Positions 11,311-21,859 of a DNA stretch of 64,000 bases are shown one piece after another. The stretch's first letter is position 1, and every line of letters starts with the position of its first letter. The stretch comes from Gnetum montanum. Its lineage: Eukaryota; Streptophyta; Gnetopsida; Gnetales; Gnetaceae. The stretch is taken from NCBI GenBank assembly GCA_015680685.1, contig MNCI01025115.1:57939-121938 (forward strand), given 5' to 3'. The position numbers were made by a program, and so were the translations under genes. The notes under the pieces are model-generated. The model was not told where the DNA came from. It saw only the letters and a program-made list of their open reading frames with translations, and did not search any database.

Positions 11311-12662
11311 TTGTATCATATATGCCAAAAAGGTAAATCTTTCATCTCATTTATTCTTTTCAAAAATAAAAGTGTCTACTCTTGCAAGCTTAATAGTGAT
11401 TGTGATATTGTAGAAAGGTTTGAAATTTTTTGCAATGACATTCTTTCTTTTCAAAATCTATGTATTGAAATAAAAGACTCTTTACCACTCAAGAAAATGA
11501 GAATTAAAGTTTTAGATTAGAAATTCTCTTATCTCAAAAAGAAAAATTCATACCTTAGAGCTAAGATTCAAAAACTAACAAGTGTGATTAAGCAGATGAA
11601 CAAGAACTCTTTGGAGAAGTCCAAAGATAAAAAACAACATCTTTCTAGGTTTGGTAAATCTGCTAAACCAAAAACTTTTAAATTCTTCTTTTGTTGTAAA
11701 TATGGCCATATTCAAGATTTTTTCTATCTTAGATTACATCATTGCTCTTTCTCTTTTCAAAAGTAGCCTAGATTGGAAACCATGCAAGGTTGCAAAAGAA
11801 AAGAAGAAAAATCTAAGAAGAACTTGATGGCTCAAATTACACTCTTTGATGACAACACTAGTGCATGGTACATTGATAGTGAATGTTCGAGGTACATGAA
11901 AAGTGAAAAATCCTACTTCACCCACTTCACTAAAAACAATTGTGGAATAGTCACATTTGGGGATGATATGAAATCACCTATAACAAGTATTGGTACCATA
12001 GGAGGAAAAAGTAATGGATTACCAACTATAAACAAAGTATTTTTTGTTGATGGATTAAAACATAATCTTCTTAGTGCTAGTCCGCTTTGTGATTTAAATT
12101 TCAATGTTACGTTTTCAAAAGAAAATTATAGAATACAAAATTTAACTACTCAAAATGTTGTGATGGAAGGAACTAGGAAAGGAAATGTGTATACCACTAT
12201 ATTTGGGAATTGTCCTAATCTTGAATCCAAGTGCTTAGTAAGTTGTGTAGATGATACACATCATTGGCATAGAAAGCTAGGCCATGTAAATAAGGAAATT
12301 CTTCAAACCTTGGTATCAAAGGTAATGGTCCATGGTCTCCCCAAGATCAAAGTTTTCAATCTAAATACATGTGAAGCTTACCATAAAGGGAAGTAAACAA
12401 CGATAAGACTTGGTAAGAAAAATTTTATTTCTACTACTCACCCCTTAGATCTGCTTCATATGGATTTGGTTGGTCTAATTCAAACTCTTAGTTTGGGAAA
12501 GAAAAGATATTTCTTAACCATCATTGATTATTATTCTCACTTTACTTGGGTTGTGTTTTTATATCATAAAGATGAAGTATTTGATCATGTTTTAAGAATT
12601 AGGAATCAAATCCAGAAAGAAAAGGGATATGGTATTAAAGCAATTAGAAGAGAAAATTTAGG
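11311..12662 (+). pseudogene. copia gag-protease-integrase N-terminal half, degraded
   Basis: From the 5' side: a shortened gag with a decayed zinc knuckle (FFFCCKYGHIQDFF, near 11,680-11,730, first Cys pair damaged). Then an aspartic protease with WYIDSECSRYM (near 11,865), where the catalytic DSG has become DSE. Then a GAG-pre-integrase zinc region HWHRKLGH...CEAYHKGK (12,264-12,395). Last is the start of the integrase core, LDLLHMDLVG...YFLTIIDYYSHFTWVVFLYHK (12,450-12,590). The open pieces are 11,773-12,396 and 12,460-12,662. The product would be the copia polyprotein that matures particles and integrates cDNA; the mutated protease, stops and truncated gag make it inactive. The integrase resumes at 19,279 beyond Ath-2. 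Confidence 0.85.
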
Positions 12663-13649
12663 TGATGAGACACGATATCGCAGTGCATACAAAATATCGC
12701 GGCCATCGTGATATCACATCCCATGCGATATCGCGTACGCGATATTGCGTCGTCCCCTGCAATATCGTGGTCTGCCACTAAATCTATAAATAAGAGGCAG
12801 CACTCCCCTTATTTTCCATCCTAGGCTTAAAGTAAGGAAACTCTGGTAGTTTGATCACTCCATAGATAGAATATTTTCCATGTGCCCACAGTAGGAGTCC
12901 CCAAGTGAACGGATCTTTATTTGAGCAACTTTGTACCTGAACACAAGTTGTGTACGGCAATAAAGACAAGCTTTGTGGATAAACCTTGCAGTGCATGGAA
13001 TAGGATTTTATTACATGTCATTTATTACATTTTATTTATTACCTGCATTAGTGTGGCATGAGTACGACTTGATTACGAGCATTGACGAATGTGTATGGAT
13101 AATCAAGGAATTAGCTGCTCATCGCGATTAGGCTTTCTCACCCTTAACTCCTAGAATGTGGAATGAGTACGACTTGATTATGAGCATCTACGGATGTGTA
13201 CAGCTAGTCAAGGAATCAGCTGCTCATTACGTTTAGGCTAGTTAAGTGCCTCAATACAACCACTTCGAGCATGTGCGTTACGTGTGGTGATCCCAGTAAC
13301 GATTAGCGTTTGGTAGCCACAGTTGCATAGTTCAAGGTGCATACGGTAAGTGGGAACGGATGCTGACGCTAGTTAATTTAGACTTAGGAAATTAGTTAGA
13401 GTTAGTTAGTTTCTCAACCCTTCACCTCATAGCATAGGAGAAAAATGCATGAAAGATATAAAAATCATATACCTCAGACTTACTTAACCATACACCGTAA
13501 CAAAAACAAGTAAGTCTGGAAAGACAACGAATGATTAACCCCAAGTGTTCCATGGGGCGTGTAGGCATTTAGTCTACGGAGTTCAACTGGATCACATGTG
13601 CTACGCTTGTTTCATATGGTTGAGTGTAGGGGTACCTTGCCACTCATCA
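12663..13649 (+). repeat. 5' LTR of Ath-2 (987 bp)
   Basis: TG...CA termini. It aligns with the Ath-1 LTR and the 18,911-19,278 fragment. U3 (12,670-12,780) contains a dense set of palindromic GATATC words, including GCGATATCGCGTACGCGATA. A TATA box TATAAATAAG lies at 12,785-12,794. Confidence 0.9.
12785..12794 (+). promoter_or_regulatory. TATA box in Ath-2 LTR
   Basis: TATAAATAAG just downstream of the palindrome-rich U3, identical to the Ath-1 LTR element. It would drive genomic RNA if active. Confidence 0.6.
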
Positions 13650-13650
13650 T

Positions 13651-13668
13651 TGGCACCGTTGCTAGGGA
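13651..13668 (+). other. primer-binding site of Ath-2, tRNA-Asp type
   Basis: TGGCACCGTTGCTAGGGA, one base after the LTR. It has two mismatches to the complement of the plant tRNA-Asp 3' end. Confidence 0.87.
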
Positions 13669-14385
13669 CTAAGTGTTTGTGTGTCGAATAGAACATAAGC
13701 GATATCACTCACATCATTGTGAGCCTAAACGATCCTTTAGGTTAATCAACAGAAAAATTATATAACAGTAAATTTAGCACACCGATAAAAATTCCTTCTT
13801 CTCATAAGAGCAACTCACCACCTAAGGATCATACACGAGACAGTCGGAAACATAAAAAACATAACCCAAATCAGCCAAGTCCTAAACAATACAAGATAGT
13901 TTATACTCATCCCGATGAGTATATTCCAGACTTTACTTTTATTCTCCATCAAGATGAATAGCTATGATGGAGAGATTTGCAAGGTAACATCGTGTTACCC
14001 CTAGATCGATCAGTCTCTCGCATGCTTTTCTGTGCCTTGGCACAGATTGGCATGTAAGACTTATTTGTTGAATACGTTGCGGAAGATTTTGACATGAGGG
14101 ATTATTATCCCACAGATGCCCAACGTATGAGAGACTTAAGGTAGGAGAGTCAACATACTTTTCTGAAGGGCAAAGCCCCGCACATCCTTAGCGAAATAGG
14201 AGATGAGGAACCCCTTATCACGGGTTCTTTAAAAAATGATGTTCCCCCTCCTAACGATGGTGAGGAGGCTGGGTATCAGAATCTATGATCAACGATACAT
14301 ATCCCTAGTTCTGATGCTCGTGAAAACTAGCTGTTCATAGAGGGAACAACCACTCATGCTAAGGATGAGCTCTTAGATCGTCACC
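13669..14385 (+). other. untranslated leader of Ath-2
   Basis: No long ORF. Parts align in reverse with 1500-2130 in the Ath-1 leader, for example the CATCCCGATGAGTATATTCC-like and GGTAACATCGTGTTACC-like blocks. Nothing else was recognised. Confidence 0.6.
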
Positions 14386-15901
14386 ATGATCGGGGCCATA
14401 GTAGCTGAAGAGAAGGCAACCAACATCGTCATGGCAATGGTTCCCCTTCTTCTTCCCCTTCTTCACATCACTCACCCTTTCCTTCCACATCTGGGCATAG
14501 CCACCATGAATATAAAGGTGAGGATAAAGGTAAAAAAGGATGAGAGACCTCGACAGGAAAGTCGAGAGAGAGGACAAGGGCAAGGACGTAGGGAGAGTAG
14601 GGAACAATACAAACATCATAGGTGTCATGAAAGAGATGATCATGATGAGCCCCTACTCACAATCCGAAGTATGCTTGACATAACGGAGGCAGTTAGGATT
14701 CCCACAAGGCATTTAAAGGATAGTTAGATCAAACGATTAGACATGAATAACATCCCACAATTTGAAGAGGGATACAATGCTGATCCGCAAAATCATTTAC
14801 TGGCATTCCACGATGCCTATGCCTTACAAAATATAGAAAATGAGTGGCAAAAACTTAAGTTGTTCCCAAGGACACTCACCAAAGAAGCAAAGATCTGGTA
14901 CCAGTCTTTAGAACTAGAAACCATTAGGAGGTGGAGTATGATGCTAGAACTATTCAACGAAAAGTATCAAACGTACTCCAGAGTGTCCAATTTATGTAAG
15001 CAGATCCAAGGCTGGAAGCAAGGTCATCACAAACCCTTGGATGCTGTCATGGCCCGCTATTACACATTGTTACATTGTTGCCCGGGCCATGGCTACGCTC
15101 AGTGGGATCAACTTCGCCACATCGTGGATGGGCTAAGGCATGAAACTAGAAGAACCCTTGGGACTTATGCCCAAGGGAGATTATCAAAACTTAGAGCCCA
15201 TGAAGTACAAAAGCTTGTTGGAGCAAGTAGCAAATGAAGAACGTGAGCTATTAAAAATGGAAAGTGCAGAAGAGTACAACCACGATCCCTCCCTTCGAAA
15301 GAAGGGAGTGAAATTTTGTGATGAAGAGGATGAGTCACCAATCAAAGAGTTGGTGAACCGAAAAACCTTGCTGATCCAAAAATTAACAACAGAAATAACG
15401 GCTAAGGTAGATGATGTATGGAGTTCCTTAGAATCTAAAATTGAAACCATCTTAAAATTTGTAGAAGAGTCTAAGGTAGAACAAAGTAGTGACAAAGGTA
15501 AGAAAAAGTGGAGAGATTTAGGCCCTGCACATAACAAGGGTAAGGAAAAAATCACTAACTCCGATGTGGCTATAGATTCTAACACAGACGATGATGGTGG
15601 ATGTGAGATCTGCCACTATGACCATCCTAAGGGATGTTGCCCCATTATCCCACATCTATAGGAGTATGGGGTGTATGCGCTTAATCCAAGACTCAACCAA
15701 CGACAAACACCCCAAAGGTTACCTTATCCACAAGGTAACCCAAGGCAGTTCCACCAACCACTAATGTATTATCCAAGTGGAACTCCACCACAGCCCATCA
15801 GACAACATCAGCAATGGCAATATCCACAGTCATGGGGGATGCCACCGCCAACACAACAGTACCCTTACCGGCAGCCTGACCCTTATGGATATTATGTGTA
15901 G
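14386..15901 (+). pseudogene. gag of Ath-2, nearly readable but broken
   Basis: Frame one runs 14,386-14,727 (His/Arg/Glu-rich, basic), meets a TAG at 14,725, and continues in the same frame at 14,743-15,237 with a typical retrotransposon capsid domain (EWQKLKLFPRTLTKEAKIWY...). A +1 shift near 15,200 leads into 15,140-15,661, a coiled-coil-like charged region ending in CEICHYDHPKGCC, a CX2CX3HX3C knuckle variant. A further Pro/Gln/Tyr-rich piece follows (15,671-15,901). The protein packages element RNA into particles. One stop and one or two shifts separate it from a continuous frame, so it decayed relatively recently compared with Ath-1. Confidence 0.85.
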
Positions 15902-16303
15902 CAGCCGATTTCTCCAAGTGACTCTATGAGTCTCTCAACTCCCAACTGTCACTACCAAGTTTAGGAGTACTTCAGGAGGACTCCTTCTCCTTCGGGAGAC
16001 ACTCCATACCCACACCATCCTTCTAATCCATCTGCACCTCTTCCACCACAAGTAGTTCCCGTAACACCTCCTTCTCCAACAATGCAAGGGGAACTTTCTC
16101 CTCAACCGCAACAACGTCACGCTGCGAGAGCTGTAAATATCCAACCTTCTTCTGGTTCTGACAACTGTAAAAAGAGAAGACCTTACTTCAGAACCAAAAG
16201 CTCAGACAAACTCTCGTGACAACAAGTGGTTGGGTCCATGTACACTCCTCCACCATCTAACACTTCGGAGCACCCTTCTGTCCAAAATTAGAGCTTAACA
16301 CAT

Positions 16304-16481
16304 ATGGTTATGTTAATGCATACCATAACTGACTGGATCAAGGTAGGCCACCTTCCTAGGAAACTAACTGACCCTAGGAGTCCCTTAATCTATTTACAGA
16401 TCACCGAAAATGAACCACATTGGGCTCTTCTTGACTTAGGTTCTGGAGTTAACTTAATTTCACGAGAGATGTATCACACCT
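16304..16481 (+). pseudogene. aspartic protease stump of Ath-2
   Basis: It reads ...LPRKLTDPRSPLIYLQI...HWALLDLGSGVNLISREMY, matching the start of a gypsy retropepsin with an ALLDLGSGVNLIS active-site block, the Athila DLGxxVNLIP style. The sequence then breaks at an N at 16,482 and no flap or C-terminal half is found. Confidence 0.75.
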
Positions 16482-16530
16482 NGATGTGGTTCATTTTCGG
16501 TGATTTGTAAATAGATTAAGGGACTCCTAN
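16482..16530. other. N-bounded inverted 47-bp piece, probable assembly artefact
   Basis: Bases 16,483-16,529 are the reverse complement of 16,375-16,420/1 with one mismatch and are bracketed by single Ns at 16,482 and 16,530. A real inversion bounded on both sides by one ambiguous base is unlikely. Confidence 0.8.
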
Positions 16531-18487
16531 CATGGAAAAAACTGAGGAAACCCATGCCAACAACGAAAGCATATATACATTGGAATATGAGCGTCACCAA
16601 CTTCCACCCCTTAATCTAAGATCATCAATTGGGAAAAGTTGGGCACTTCTTAGAAATTCAAACAGGTGCTCATTATTTCGATCTCTCCCTTACAACTCAA
16701 TCATGGGGGAGATGTCCACCTATGCTAATCATATGGGGCCCTCAGTTCTTTTTCGATTTTTTTTACACATTTTTGTTTTACAACTTTCTTTAACTTTTCT
16801 AGTTTTTGTTTTACATCATTATTATACTTTTCCATTTTTGTATGTGTGTGTGTGTTATCAACCTTGTAAGTTTGTCCCATAATAAGTGTTCGGAATGATG
16901 GTATGAACTGTTTTCATATTGATTGCTAATGTTTGGTTTTTACCTTTAAGTTACAATGTTGATACTAAGGTATGTTTCTTTTGATATGGCAGGCAATGAG
17001 ACCACTTCATTCATCCATCTGCCAAGTCCTATGGTCTCTCTCAGCTTGGAAATGTACAGTTCCCTTCCAATAAGAACTTTAACGAATTGGTAACTGGGTA
17101 TTTCTCAAACTAAGGAAGGACTTAAGGATTGCAAAGGGTGTGAATTCAAGGGAACTTGATGCTTTTGTGTTGGCCGTTCTCTTAGGTGCTTGGATGTTTT
17201 CTTCTTGAGTTTTCTTATCGTTCTGATGTTACCCCATCTATCGGAAGTTGAGACAATAAAAATAAGAAGTATTTGCATGGTGTGGTTCTCATGCATAAAA
17301 ACACAAAACACAAAAAAAACAACTCAATGAGAATTCAAAGCACACCCCTTAGAGGAAATAAAATTTGGGCTACAAGCACTGGTTATGGAACCAAAATTGT
17401 TCCCTCTAACTCATGTCCTTCTCGCTTTCCATTCTCTCCTTTGTTTCATCAGAATGGTGGTGGCTCTTTGGAGATGCATCCTTGTTATCCAAATGGATGG
17501 TTTAGCCGAATGCATTGATGCGAAGTCACTGGAAGTGGTTGGTTTGAGGTTGGAGTTGGAATGAGACTTGCCAAGTCACATTAATCATAAAATACACAAG
17601 GGGCTGTACACCACCTTGTCATTGGGATTCCATTCCATTCTCTTCTCTCCATCCTTCTCCCCATTCTTCACCTCATTGCCGGTTGTATCATTAGTATATA
17701 TATTTTGGTTGATGCTTTGTTTTCTTTTTGGTAAATTCTTATAGTTAAGAATTTAACTCTTATTCCAAATGACATTCCCAGAGCCTACAAACTCTTTGAA
17801 TGTGGGATTGTCAGGGCATTAAGTGGATGAGCCTACTTTGGGGAGGACCCACTGACATTCCTATGTGGAGCATTAGTTAACTTATTTTCCTTAACATTTA
17901 GCAATCAATTTTATTTTGTTCATTTCCATCTTGACATCCATTTCATCAATGCCATAGTTGTCCCTTTTTATCTATCTTTCTTACTTCTTTCATTTCTCCA
18001 TTCTAACACTATCAGAGGTTTGCGATTACTCATGGGGGTACAAGGCCCAATTTTTTCAATTTTCTCCTAGCCCCGAAATTTTTTATTTTCTTCCTAACCC
18101 CTACACCTTCGGTAGTCATCATTAATATATCTCCCGATCCATATTAGCCATACCACAACATAGCCAATGAGCCTACACCAAAGTAAGGTATTAATTACAT
18201 AATGATTCATTTACAGTTGCTAATACAAGATTGTGTTGTGTGTGCAGATGGCAATCATACAAACAACGGATTGGATCTGGAGCTGGAGCAAACACTTGGA
18301 ATGGAGCAGTGCTGGAAGTAGCTATGCAAGGAGCAAGATGGATAGCGCGCTTACTGAAGGACAACGAAAAGCGCAATCTTGGCGTTGGCAGCACCAACAC
18401 TTCTTTCTATCTCTCTCTTTCTCTCAAGCTGCCAACAAAGGCCTGATGTCATTGTAATAAGGTGTTCACCCTTATTGTCATGAACAC
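16531..18487 (+). other. pol-less internal region of Ath-2
   Basis: No RT, RNase H or integrase motif in any frame. Short open pieces at 16,532-16,882 and 17,273-17,518 match nothing I recognise. 18,233-18,457 is open for 74 codons just downstream of an acceptor-like TGTGTTGTGTGTGCAG|ATG (ends 18,248); it is Trp/Ser/Gln-rich, and I cannot assign it. It might be a remnant of a spliced env-position ORF, which is speculation. Confidence 0.45.
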
Positions 18488-18910
18488 NNNNNNNNNNNNN
18501 NNNNNNNNNNNNNNNNNNNNNNNNNNNNNNNNNNNNNNNNNNNNNNNNNNNNNNNNNNNNNNNNNNNNNNNNNNNNNNNNNNNNNNNNNNNNNNNNNNNN
18601 NNNNNNNNNNNNNNNNNNNNNNNNNNNNNNNNNNNNNNNNNNNNNNNNNNNNNNNNNNNNNNNNNNNNNNNNNNNNNNNNNNNNNNNNNNNNNNNNNNNN
18701 NNNNNNNNNNNNNNNNNNNNNNNNNNNNNNNNNNNNNNNNNNNNNNNNNNNNNNNNNNNNNNNNNNNNNNNNNNNNNNNNNNNNNNNNNNNNNNNNNNNN
18801 NNNNNNNNNNNNNNNNNNNNNNNNNNNNNNNNNNNNNNNNNNNNNNNNNNNNNNNNNNNNNNNNNNNNNNNNNNNNNNNNNNNNNNNNNNNNNNNNNNNN
18901 NNNNNNNNNN
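18488..18910. other. assembly gap (423 N)
   Basis: Run of N. By alignment with 12,663-13,277 it should contain at least the first 615 bp of the Ath-2 3' LTR, so its stated length is probably too short. The apparent open frames across it are meaningless. Confidence 0.95.
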
Positions 18911-19278
18911 TTACGTGTGGTGATCCCAGTAACGATTAGCATTTGGTAGCCACAATTGCATAGTTTAGGGTGTGTACGGTAAGTGGGAATGGATGCTGAC
19001 GCTAGTTAATTTAGACTTAGGACATTAGTTAGAGTTATTTAGTTTCTCAACCCTTCACCTCATAGCATAGGAGAAAAATGCATAAAAGATATAAAAATCA
19101 TATACCTTGGACTTACTTAACCATACACCGTGACAAAAAAAAGTCTAGGAAGACAACGAATGATTAACCCCAAGTGTTCCATGGTGCGTGTAGGCATTTA
19201 GTCTATGGAGTTTGACCGGATCGCATGTGCTACGCTCGTTTTGTATGGTTGAGTGTAGGGGTACCTCGCCACCCATCA
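18911..19278 (+). repeat. 3' LTR of Ath-2 (right-hand part)
   Basis: Aligns with 13,278-13,649 with scattered substitutions and a small deletion, ending CATCA before the target duplication GTAGG. Confidence 0.9.
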
Positions 19279-20560
19279 GTAGGGGAATTCAAAAATGCTA
19301 AGTTTGAACAATTTTGTCAAATGAATGACATTCTATATTAATTCTCTACTACAAGAACTTCTCAAAAAAAAAATGACATAGATTAATGGAGAAAAAAAAT
19401 CCTAAATGAGATGGGAAGTATCATATTAAATGATCAAAGTCTTCCTTATCACTTTTTGGCCAAAGCCATTAACACTACCTGCTATGTTTCAAAATAGAGT
19501 TATGGTAAGAAGATTCACTTCAAAAACACCTTATGAATTCTAGATTGGTAGAAAACCATCAGTAGCTTATTTTCATGTGTTTTGTTCAAAACGTTATATT
19601 CTAAATGATAAGGACAACTTGAGAAATTTTTATGTGAAAACTAATGAAGGTATTTTCTTTGGATATTCTCTAGATAACAAAGCTTACAAATAGTTGAAAA
19701 CTTGAATTGAGCATGATGGGAGAACTCACGAACTTTCTTGGGATCAAATCTATTAAATAGTTGATGGAACATTTATCTCTCAAACCAAATATGCAAAAGA
19801 TTTCCTACTAAAATATAGCTTAGCTGATGTCAAAGTTAAAGGTATTCCTATGTTTGAAAATTCTAAACTTATTAAAGATGATCAAAGTAAGCTAGTTAAT
19901 TCCAAGCTTTATAGAGGTATGATTGTTAGTCTTCTTTATTTAACCACCAGTGGACCAAATATAGCTTTAAGTGTAGGATTTTGTGCCAGATACTAGTAAG
20001 CTCTAAATGATTCTCATTTCAAGGTAATTAAACATATTTTTTCACTACTTAAAAGGTACTACTATTTAGGACCTTTAGTATCCAAAGGATTCTTCACTTG
20101 ATCTTGCCAGTCATTGTGATGTAGATTGGGCAAGTTGTCCTGATGATCACAATAGCACGAGTGGAAGATATTTCTTCTTAGGAATAAGTCTTATTTCTTA
20201 GATAACCAAGAAGAAAACTTCTATGGTTCTCTCAATAGAAAAAGTTGAATATATATTTTTCAATAGTTTTTGTGCTCAATTACTTGGGATGAAAGAAACT
20301 CTCAAAGACTTAGGAGTAAAAGCATACTAAACACCTATTCACTAAGAAAATAAGAGCATCATCAACATGACAAAAAATTCCATCCAACATTCTCATCCCA
20401 AACATATTGAGATTCTCCATCACTTTATATGAGAAAATACATAATGTGGTCATGTAAGGTTAGAATTTATTGGAACAAATAGTGAACTCACTAATGCTTT
20501 CACCAAACCTCTAGACGAATGTTACTTGGCTTCTTTATGAAAATATATAGGGATAAGACC
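19279..20560 (+). pseudogene. copia integrase remainder, RT C-terminus and RNase H, degraded
   Basis: It starts with the integrase continuation LGEFKNAKFEQFC. It jumps over most of the integrase and RT, retaining the late RT block (ELTNFLG...KLYRGMIVSLLYLTTSGPNIALSV, 19,720-19,980). It then has an RNase H domain: SHCDVDWASCPDDHNSTSGR, then YFFLGISLIS, ...VEYIFFNSFCAQLLGMK..., and TNAFTKPLDE (20,100-20,520). The copia RNase H hallmarks 'DADWAG...STSG' and 'ADxFTKPL' are recognisable. Many stops and shifts; the catalytic YVDD region of RT is deleted. Confidence 0.8.
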
Positions 20561-20780
20561 TTGTCCTATTATGTAAGTCTTTTTATTTTTTCTATCTTTA
20601 TATGACAAAAAAATAATAAAAATTAGAAAAAACACAAAAAATAAATCTTTTTTTATGCATCTATTAGAGGAAGCTTTCTCACCTTCTTTTTGGTTATGTC
20701 CAAGAAGGAGGAGAATTAGGTTATCAATTGTCATGTTTTGGGACAAGACTAACCCATTTTCTTAAGTTTTTGACATTACC

Positions 20781-20790
20781 AAAAAGGGGG
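20781..20790 (+). other. polypurine tract of Copia-1
   Basis: AAAAAGGGGG, three bases before the 3' LTR start TGTTGACC. It primes plus-strand DNA synthesis. Confidence 0.8.
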
Positions 20791-20793
20791 TAT

Positions 20794-21859
20794 TGTTGAC
20801 CTTTTGGTATGTCAAACCTTATGGTAAATGAAGAACATAGGATGTTTGTGTGGCATTGTGTTTATAAGGTAAGATTGTGTGTGAATAAGGACTTCATAGA
20901 GACATCATCAAGAAGTTGGAGTAAGATAAAAAAACATGAGGAAGTTCAAGAATATGGACAAGGAACAAAGAATTCAAGTGTAAAGAAAGATGTCTCCAAG
21001 AAATAGTAGATGTCTTGGTAGAATTGAATCCACCATAGGAGAAGGCATCTCTGCAAAATAGCAAATGTATTTTTGGATAGAAAGATTCTTTTCCTTAGAC
21101 AAAGACATCTTCCTAGAATGAAGGCCAATTGCAAAAAGATGTCTTTCACTAGAAGAAGACGTCTTTCCAAACTAAAGGCTAGATGCATAAAGATGTTTTA
21201 GTCACAAAGAAGACATCTTCAATAATTTTTTTCTAGCCATTGCACAAACTCCAAGGTGATTTAGAAAACATAGTGGGTATAAGAAGACACCATTCTCATT
21301 GGGAAATGAGTAAGTTTTGGTACTATCATTTTGTAATCATTAAGGAATCATTGTATTCATTATTGTTCCTCATTGTATAATCATTTGTCTATTTTTAATT
21401 AATCAAAGTGAGCTATGCCTCAAAGTACAAACATCAACAAACTTGGTTGCATTCATTTCTTGTGATTGTAATTCTCTTGTTTCCATGTAGGGTTGATGTG
21501 CTTCTTGTGGGAAGGCATCTTGCTTGAGCTTGTCGAGATCCTGTAGGATTGAGTGTTGGTGTAGCACGACAACACTTTGGAGTGGAGCTCAAGCTATAAA
21601 GGTAGTGGAATCCTTAAAATTACATTCTAAGCTTGTCAAGACCTTGTGGGGTTAAGTAGATTCATAGCATTAAATCACTCCTCAGTGGAGATTAAAGATT
21701 GTATAGGTTGTGGTACCCTTCAAATCACATTGTAAAAGGAACAAAGTTTAGAGGTGTGCCCACGAACTACCCACTGAGTGTGGACTACCCATGTTGGGGA
21801 ACCACATTAAATCTTGTGTGCATTTTGTACAAAATATTTTTTTTATTTGGGGAACTTAT
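20794..21859 (+). repeat. 3' LTR of Copia-1, split by element B
   Basis: Starts TGTTGACCTTTTGG and aligns with 10,073-11,155. It is cut at GGGGAACTTAT by element B; the continuation TCATCCCC... is found at 32,703. The uninterrupted equivalents GGGAAACTTATTCATCCC (11,144-11,161) and GGGGAAGTTATTCATCCC (40,334-40,351) confirm the pre-insertion site. Confidence 0.9.
21855..21859. repeat. target-site duplication of element B (CTTAT)
   Basis: CTTAT immediately precedes the 5' LTR here and immediately follows the 3' LTR at 32,698-32,702. The empty site in the two other copia LTR copies contains a single TTAT, as expected. Confidence 0.93.

Larger units (their letters stand above)
12663..19278 (+). 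mobile_element. Athila-like Ty3/gypsy element without pol (Ath-2), nested in Copia-1
   Basis: 5' LTR 12,663-13,649 starts TGATGAG and ends CATCA. Then come a tRNA-Asp-type primer site, leader, gag, a protease stump, about 2 kb without recognisable pol, an N gap, and the 3' part of the 3' LTR (18,911-19,278, also ending CATCA). Flanks are TTAGG (12,658-12,662) and GTAGG (19,279-19,283), a 4/5 target duplication. Removing the element and one duplication rejoins the copia integrase in frame (...REN-LGEFKNAKFEQFC...), direct proof of the insertion. RT, RNase H and integrase are absent, so it depended on other elements. Confidence 0.88.
10073..21859 (+). mobile_element. Ty1/copia element (Copia-1), interrupted by Ath-2 and element B
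   Basis: Order: 5' LTR (10,073-11,170), initiator-Met-type primer site (11,183-11,196), gag/protease/integrase remnants, RNase H remnant, polypurine tract (20,781-20,790), and 3' LTR from 20,794. Domain order PR-INT-RT-RH is the Ty1/copia order. The integrase is split by Ath-2 (12,663-19,278), and the 3' LTR is split at 21,859 by element B. The last few LTR bases continue after 32,702. All coding parts are degenerate. Confidence 0.87.

Noticed and set aside
15184-15585. 133-codon minus-strand open frame
   Set aside because: Antisense shadow of the Ath-2 gag charged region; the plus strand carries the recognisable capsid and zinc-knuckle sequence.
18462-18942. Apparent 150-codon open frames on both strands
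   Set aside because: They consist almost entirely of N from the assembly gap.
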